Shown in pieces: positions 60,716 through 64,000 of a stretch of DNA of 64,000 bases. This DNA comes from Rhizobiales bacterium CCH10-E5. Lineage in GTDB: Bacteria > Pseudomonadota > Alphaproteobacteria > Rhizobiales > Beijerinckiaceae. Made by a program: the position numbers and the translations under genes. The notes below the pieces were generated by a model. That model worked only from the letters and a program-made list of their open reading frames with translations, was not told where the DNA came from and ran no database searches. Within the stretch, counting starts at the first letter, position 1; the number at the start of each line of letters is the position of its first letter. The DNA lies in assembly GCA_001556125.1 (NCBI GenBank), contig LSIG01000165.1:1-64000 (forward strand), read 5' to 3'.

Positions 60716-61545
60716 CAGGCGGCTTCCACCAGCGCCGGAACCGGAGCCGGGCGCGCCGGCACGACAACCGGCACCGCCGCCTGGCCCTTGAGACGCCCCT
60801 GCGGCCAGCGGATCATCTCGAAGCGGCCATCGTGATGCTCGATCACCGCCGTGCAGCTTTCGACCCAGTCACCGGTGTTGATGTAGGTCAGCCCGTCGAT
60901 CTCGCGGAAGGCGGCGTGGTGGATATGCCCGCAGACGACGCCGTCGGCCTGGTGCCGGCGCGCCTCGGCGGCGAGGCAGGTCTCGAACTCGCCGATATAG
61001 CTGACCGCGTTCTTGACCTTGTTCTTCGCCCAGGCCGAGAGCGACCAGTGCGGCAGGTGCAGCAGCCGCCGCACCTTGTTGACGACGACATTGGAGGCCA
61101 GCGCCAGCGTGTAGGCCCAGTCGCCGAGTAGGGCGAGCCATTTGGCGTTGCGGACGACGAGGTCGAACAGGTCACCATGGATGACGAGCAGCCGCTTACC
61201 GTCGGCCGTCTCGTGGACGATCTCGTCGACGAGCGTGATGCCGCCGAACTGCAGACCGGTGAAGTCGCGCAGGAAATCGTCGTGGTTGCCCGTGACGTAG
61301 ATCAGCTTCGAGCCCTTGCGAACCTTGCGCAGCAGCTTCTGGATCACGTCATTGTGCGACTGCGGGAAATACCAGCCGCTCTTCAGACGCCAGCCGTCGA
61401 TGATGTCGCCGACCAGATAGATCTGCGGCGCGTCATAGGCGCGCAGAAATTCGAGGACCAGATCGGCCTGCGCCCCGCGCGTGCCGAGATGCAGATCCGA
61501 GATGAAGATGCTGCGAACCTGCTTCGCGTCGTCCTCGTCGCCCAT
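60715..61545 (-). CDS. LpxH-like metallophosphoesterase
   Basis: 276 residues from the ATG at 61545 (MGDEDDAKQVRSIFISDLHLG); one at 61581 adds 12. Calcineurin-like motifs: SDLHLG, VGDIIDGW, GNHDDF, HGDLFD and GHIHHA. It matches UDP-2,3-diacylglucosamine diphosphatase-like proteins (LpxH/LpxI-type function in lipid A synthesis), but relatives outside LpxH exist. Coupled to the glycosyltransferase gene. Confidence 0.85.
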   Translation of the reverse strand: MGDEDDAKQVRSIFISDLHLGTRGAQADLVLEFLRAYDAPQIYLVGDIIDGWRLKSGWYFPQSHNDVIQKLLRKVRKGSKLIYVTGNHDDFLRDFTGLQFGGITLVDEIVHETADGKRLLVIHGDLFDLVVRNAKWLALLGDWAYTLALASNVVVNKVRRLLHLPHWSLSAWAKNKVKNAVSYIGEFETCLAAEARRHQADGVVCGHIHHAAFREIDGLTYINTGDWVESCTAVIEHHDGRFEMIRWPQGRLKGQAAVPVVVPARPAPVPALVEAA

Positions 61546-61669
61546 GCCACCCGGCCCATCCTGTTGCGATGCGCCCGGCATGTGTCTGATTTGCGTTGCG
61601 CTTTGATGACGGGCCCTGCGATCCGTGGTCTCACTGCCATTCGACGCTAAGAACCTCCTGAGGAACGCC

Positions 61670-62449
61670 ATGGATCTTGGAATTTCGGGCCGTACGGCCA
61701 TTGTCTGCGCCTCCAGCAAGGGGCTCGGTCGCGGCTGCGCGCAGGCGCTCGCCGAAGCCGGCTGCACCGTCGTCATCAATGGACGCGACGGCACGACTCT
61801 CGAGGAAACGGCCCGCCAGATCCGCTCCAGCACCGGCACGACCGTCATCCCCGTCGTCGCCGACGTCTCGACCCAAGCCGGGCAGGACGCCCTGCTCGCC
61901 GCCGCCCCCGAGCCCGACATTCTGGTCAACAACAATGGCGGCCCTCCGCCGAAAGGGTTTCGTGATGTGTCGCGCGAGGCGCTGCTCGAAGGCGTGGTCC
62001 AGAACATGGCGACGCCGCTCGAACTGGTGCAGCGCGTCGTCGACGGCATGATCGCCCGGCGCTTCGGCCGCATCGTCAACATCACCTCCGCCAGCGTGCT
62101 GACCCCCCTGCCCGGGCTCGACGTCTCCTCGGCGGCACGCGCCGGGCTCACCGCCTTCCTCTCCGGCGTGGCGCGCGAGGTCGCCCATGCCAATGTCACG
62201 ATCAACAACATCCTGCCGGGCATGTTCGACACCGACCGGCTCAAGGGCGGGCTGACCAAGATGGCGGCGATGAAGGGGCTGAGCGTCGAGGAAATGGCGC
62301 AGGCCCGCCGCGCCGACGTGCCGGCCGGCCGATTCGGCGAGGCCGACGAATTCGGCCGGCTCTGCGCCTTCCTCGCCAGCGCCCATGCCGGCTACATCAC
62401 CGGCCAGAACATCCTGATCGACGGCGGGGCGTTCCGGGGGAGCTTCTGA
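61670..62449 (+). CDS. Atypical short-chain dehydrogenase (BacC-like)
   Basis: 259 residues from the ATG at 61670, with AGGA upstream. Cofactor region ASSKGLGRGCAQALAEAG, then VNNNGGPPPKGF and IVNITSASV. The usual Tyr-X3-Lys is SSAARAG here. A group of SDRs with the NNNGGPPP signature and no catalytic Tyr/Lys is known, so this is not a mutation of one gene but a subfamily. Activity uncertain. Confidence 0.87.
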   Translation: MDLGISGRTAIVCASSKGLGRGCAQALAEAGCTVVINGRDGTTLEETARQIRSSTGTTVIPVVADVSTQAGQDALLAAAPEPDILVNNNGGPPPKGFRDVSREALLEGVVQNMATPLELVQRVVDGMIARRFGRIVNITSASVLTPLPGLDVSSAARAGLTAFLSGVAREVAHANVTINNILPGMFDTDRLKGGLTKMAAMKGLSVEEMAQARRADVPAGRFGEADEFGRLCAFLASAHAGYITGQNILIDGGAFRGSF

Positions 62450-62474
62450 GGCCAGCGGCTGCTCAGCACTCTCG

Positions 62475-62500
62475 CTGAGGAGCCGCCGAGCGCTCCTCAG
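62475..62500. repeat. Remnant of repeat family A (A3)
   Basis: CTGAGGAGC (62475-62483) and GCTCCTCAG (62492-62500) are the inner ends of the outer arms of family A, joined with 8 nt between. CTCCTCAGGATG follows the pattern of A2. The centre of the unit is deleted. Confidence 0.6.
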
Positions 62501-62660
62501 GATGTGAACCGAGGGAAATCGAGACGGCGAGCGCCAGCGCGCCGCCCCGCCGCGGACAGTCTGACGGGGTTGCAGGCTTCGCGCTTTGAGGCCCCTTTCG
62601 GACATGATCTAACGAAGGGCGAAGCGGGGCGCCCCCGCCCTCTCGCATTGCGCCGGTCCC

Positions 62661-63590
62661 TTGTCCCCGCTCCTCGGCATCAGCCTCAAACTCCTCTCGG
62701 CGCTGTCCTTCACGCTGATGTCCGCCGGCATCAAGCATATGTCGACGCGCTATCCGACCGGGGAGCTGGTCTTCTTCCGCTCGTTCTTCGCGCTGATTCC
62801 GCTGCTGATCTGGCTGGCCTGGCGCTCGGAACTGCCGGGCGCGCTGAAGACGCGCAATCTGCGCGGCCATCTCAAGCGCGGCGTCATCGGCTCCACTGGT
62901 ATGTTCTGCGGCTTCGCGGCCCTGCAGTTCCTGCCGCTGTCCGATGCGGTCGCGCTCGGCTACGCGGCGCCGCTCGGCGTCGTCGTGCTGGCGGCGCTGG
63001 TGCTGAAAGAGCGTGTGCGGATCTATCGCTGGAGCGCGGTCACCATCGGCTTCGTCGGCGTGCTGATCATGCTCTCGCCGCACCTGACCGGAGGCGTGCT
63101 GTCCAAGGGTTTACAGGCCGGGCCGGCGCTCGGCGCGGCACTCGGCCTGTTCGGCGCCTTCTGCTCGGCCTTCGCCTCGATCGAGGTGCGCCTGCTGACA
63201 AAGACGGAAAGCACCGGCGCGATCGTCTTCTACTTCATGCTGCTGACCAGCGCGCTGGGGCTGACCACGCTCGCCTTCGGCTGGCGCATGCCGGACCTGA
63301 CCGAGGCCGGAATGCTGGTCGCCATCGGCATCCTCGGCGGCTTGGGTCAGATCCTCCTCGTCCAGGCCTATCGCTTCGGCGACGCTTCGCTGATCGCGCC
63401 CTTCGAATACTCGACGATGATCTGGGCCGTGCTGATCGGCTGGTTCGTTTTCGGCGAATGGCCGGTCTCGACCATCTTGATCGGTGCGGCCATCGTCATC
63501 GCCTCGGGGATTTACGTCATCCTGCGCGAGCAGCGCCTCGGCGTCCTCAAGCGCGAGCAGCGCGAGATCAGCTCGACCCGGCCGACCTGA
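62661..63590 (+). CDS. EamA (DMT) family transporter
   Basis: 309 residues from a TTG at 62661 (no strong ribosome site). Ten membrane helices in two EamA repeats: LKLLSALSFTLMSAGIKHMS..., DAVALGYAAPLGVVVLAALVLKERV and LIAPFEYSTMIWAVLIGWFVFGEWP. Likely exports a metabolite. Follows the SDR gene with a 211-nt gap holding repeat remnant A3. Confidence 0.9.
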   Translation: MSPLLGISLKLLSALSFTLMSAGIKHMSTRYPTGELVFFRSFFALIPLLIWLAWRSELPGALKTRNLRGHLKRGVIGSTGMFCGFAALQFLPLSDAVALGYAAPLGVVVLAALVLKERVRIYRWSAVTIGFVGVLIMLSPHLTGGVLSKGLQAGPALGAALGLFGAFCSAFASIEVRLLTKTESTGAIVFYFMLLTSALGLTTLAFGWRMPDLTEAGMLVAIGILGGLGQILLVQAYRFGDASLIAPFEYSTMIWAVLIGWFVFGEWPVSTILIGAAIVIASGIYVILREQRLGVLKREQREISSTRPT

Positions 63591-63666
63591 GCCACGCGCC
63601 GCGTTGCCGCGGCTTGCCCCGCGCCACGGCAAGAGGCATTGTCCGGCGAGACAAACATTTTCGTTC

Positions 63667-63682
63667 GATCGTGCAAACGATC
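63667..63682. promoter_or_regulatory. Candidate operator before the XRE gene
   Basis: GATCGT-GCAA-ACGATC, perfect 6-bp arms, 25 nt before the XRE start. Could be an autoregulation site. Confidence 0.45.
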
Positions 63683-63707
63683 CGACAGGCGAGGCAGGCC
63701 GGTTCAC

Positions 63708-64000
63708 ATGGGTATCGAGACGAAAGAGCGTGGCGGACGCGAGTTCGATTCCGGGGCTCACGTCATCTCGGGGCAGCTCGGCAAGACGATCCAGCGCCTG
63801 CGCAAGGCCTACAACTTCTCGCTCTCTGAGCTCGCCGAACAGTCCGGCGTCGCCAAGTCGATCATCAGCCAGATCGAGCGCAACGAGACCAACCCGACGC
63901 TGGCGACGATCTGGCGTCTGTCCCAGGCGCTCGACATCTCGATCGAGCGGGTGCTCTCCAGCGGCGAGGAAGAGCCCTTCATCGAGAAGACCGCCCGTGC
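63708..64000 (+). CDS. XRE-family transcriptional regulator, partial
   Basis: The window ends after 97 codons. The Cro/CI HTH is clear: LGKTIQRLRKAYNFSLSELAEQSGVAKSIISQIERNETNPTLATIWRLSQAL. Proteins with this start often carry a C-terminal cupin domain that would lie outside. An operator-like palindrome precedes it. Confidence 0.85.
   Translation, partial: MGIETKERGGREFDSGAHVISGQLGKTIQRLRKAYNFSLSELAEQSGVAKSIISQIERNETNPTLATIWRLSQALDISIERVLSSGEEEPFIEKTAR

Overview
The window is GC-rich and densely coded. It looks like the chromosome of a motile alphaproteobacterium of the order Hyphomicrobiales, most like Bosea or its relatives. The evidence is a split b/b' F0 ATP synthase operon, a CcrM-type adenine methylase, the alphaproteobacterial flagellar proteins FliX, FlbT and FlaF, a DciA-DsbA-SMC gene string, and several families of palindromic intergenic repeats. 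The genus is an inference. I saw no rRNA, tRNA, CRISPR, prophage or insertion sequence.

Layout. 1-4258: a DUF559 nuclease-like gene overlapping gcvPB, an L,D-transpeptidase and a dienelactone hydrolase-like protein. 4353-6998 (minus): atpI-atpB-atpE-atpG(b')-atpF. 7228-12590 (minus): GT-like gene, dciA, dsbA-like gene, smc. 12716-16253 (plus): radical SAM gene, rnhB, ccrM. 16256-20579 (minus): two-component pair, GFA-type gene, mutY and a HigB/HigA-type toxin-antitoxin pair. 20646-27845: methyltransferase, YpfJ-type protease, cyanide-insensitive-type bd oxidase, family 4 uracil-DNA glycosylase and ETF-ubiquinone oxidoreductase. 27940-38171: 35-residue lipoprotein, TPR protein, ispE, DUF2254 protein, a small-protein/DUF421 cluster, icd, an exported protein, an SDR and a cupin dioxygenase. 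38366-50514: flagellar cluster with fliX, flgI, flgJ-like, flgN-like, flaG-like, two tandem flagellins, flbT and flaF, then flgE-flgK-flgL on the other strand. 50717-64000: YcjX/YcjF pair, SixA and TetR, an ABA4-like membrane protein, a SleB hydrolase, MoxR ATPase, Kef-type antiporter, LpxH-like phosphoesterase with a glycosyltransferase, SDR, EamA transporter and the start of an XRE regulator.

Regulation visible in the sequence. Sigma-54 promoters (-24 GG / -12 GC) precede flgI and flgE. CtrA-like boxes (TTAA-N7-TTAA) occur before sleB (perfect), ccrM, fliX, both flagellins and possibly the L,D-transpeptidase. This suggests that DNA methylation, envelope remodelling and flagellum synthesis share cell-cycle control. 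Palindromic operators lie upstream of the ETF-QO gene, between tetR and the ABA4-like gene, and before the XRE gene.

The most striking observation is a 121-bp palindromic repeat inside the ispE coding sequence. It is read in frame as about 40 extra residues and belongs to the same family as an intergenic copy at 13928-14047. A second unexplained stretch is 33720-34113, which has a near-perfect 20-bp inverted repeat enclosing three copies of a 10-bp direct repeat.
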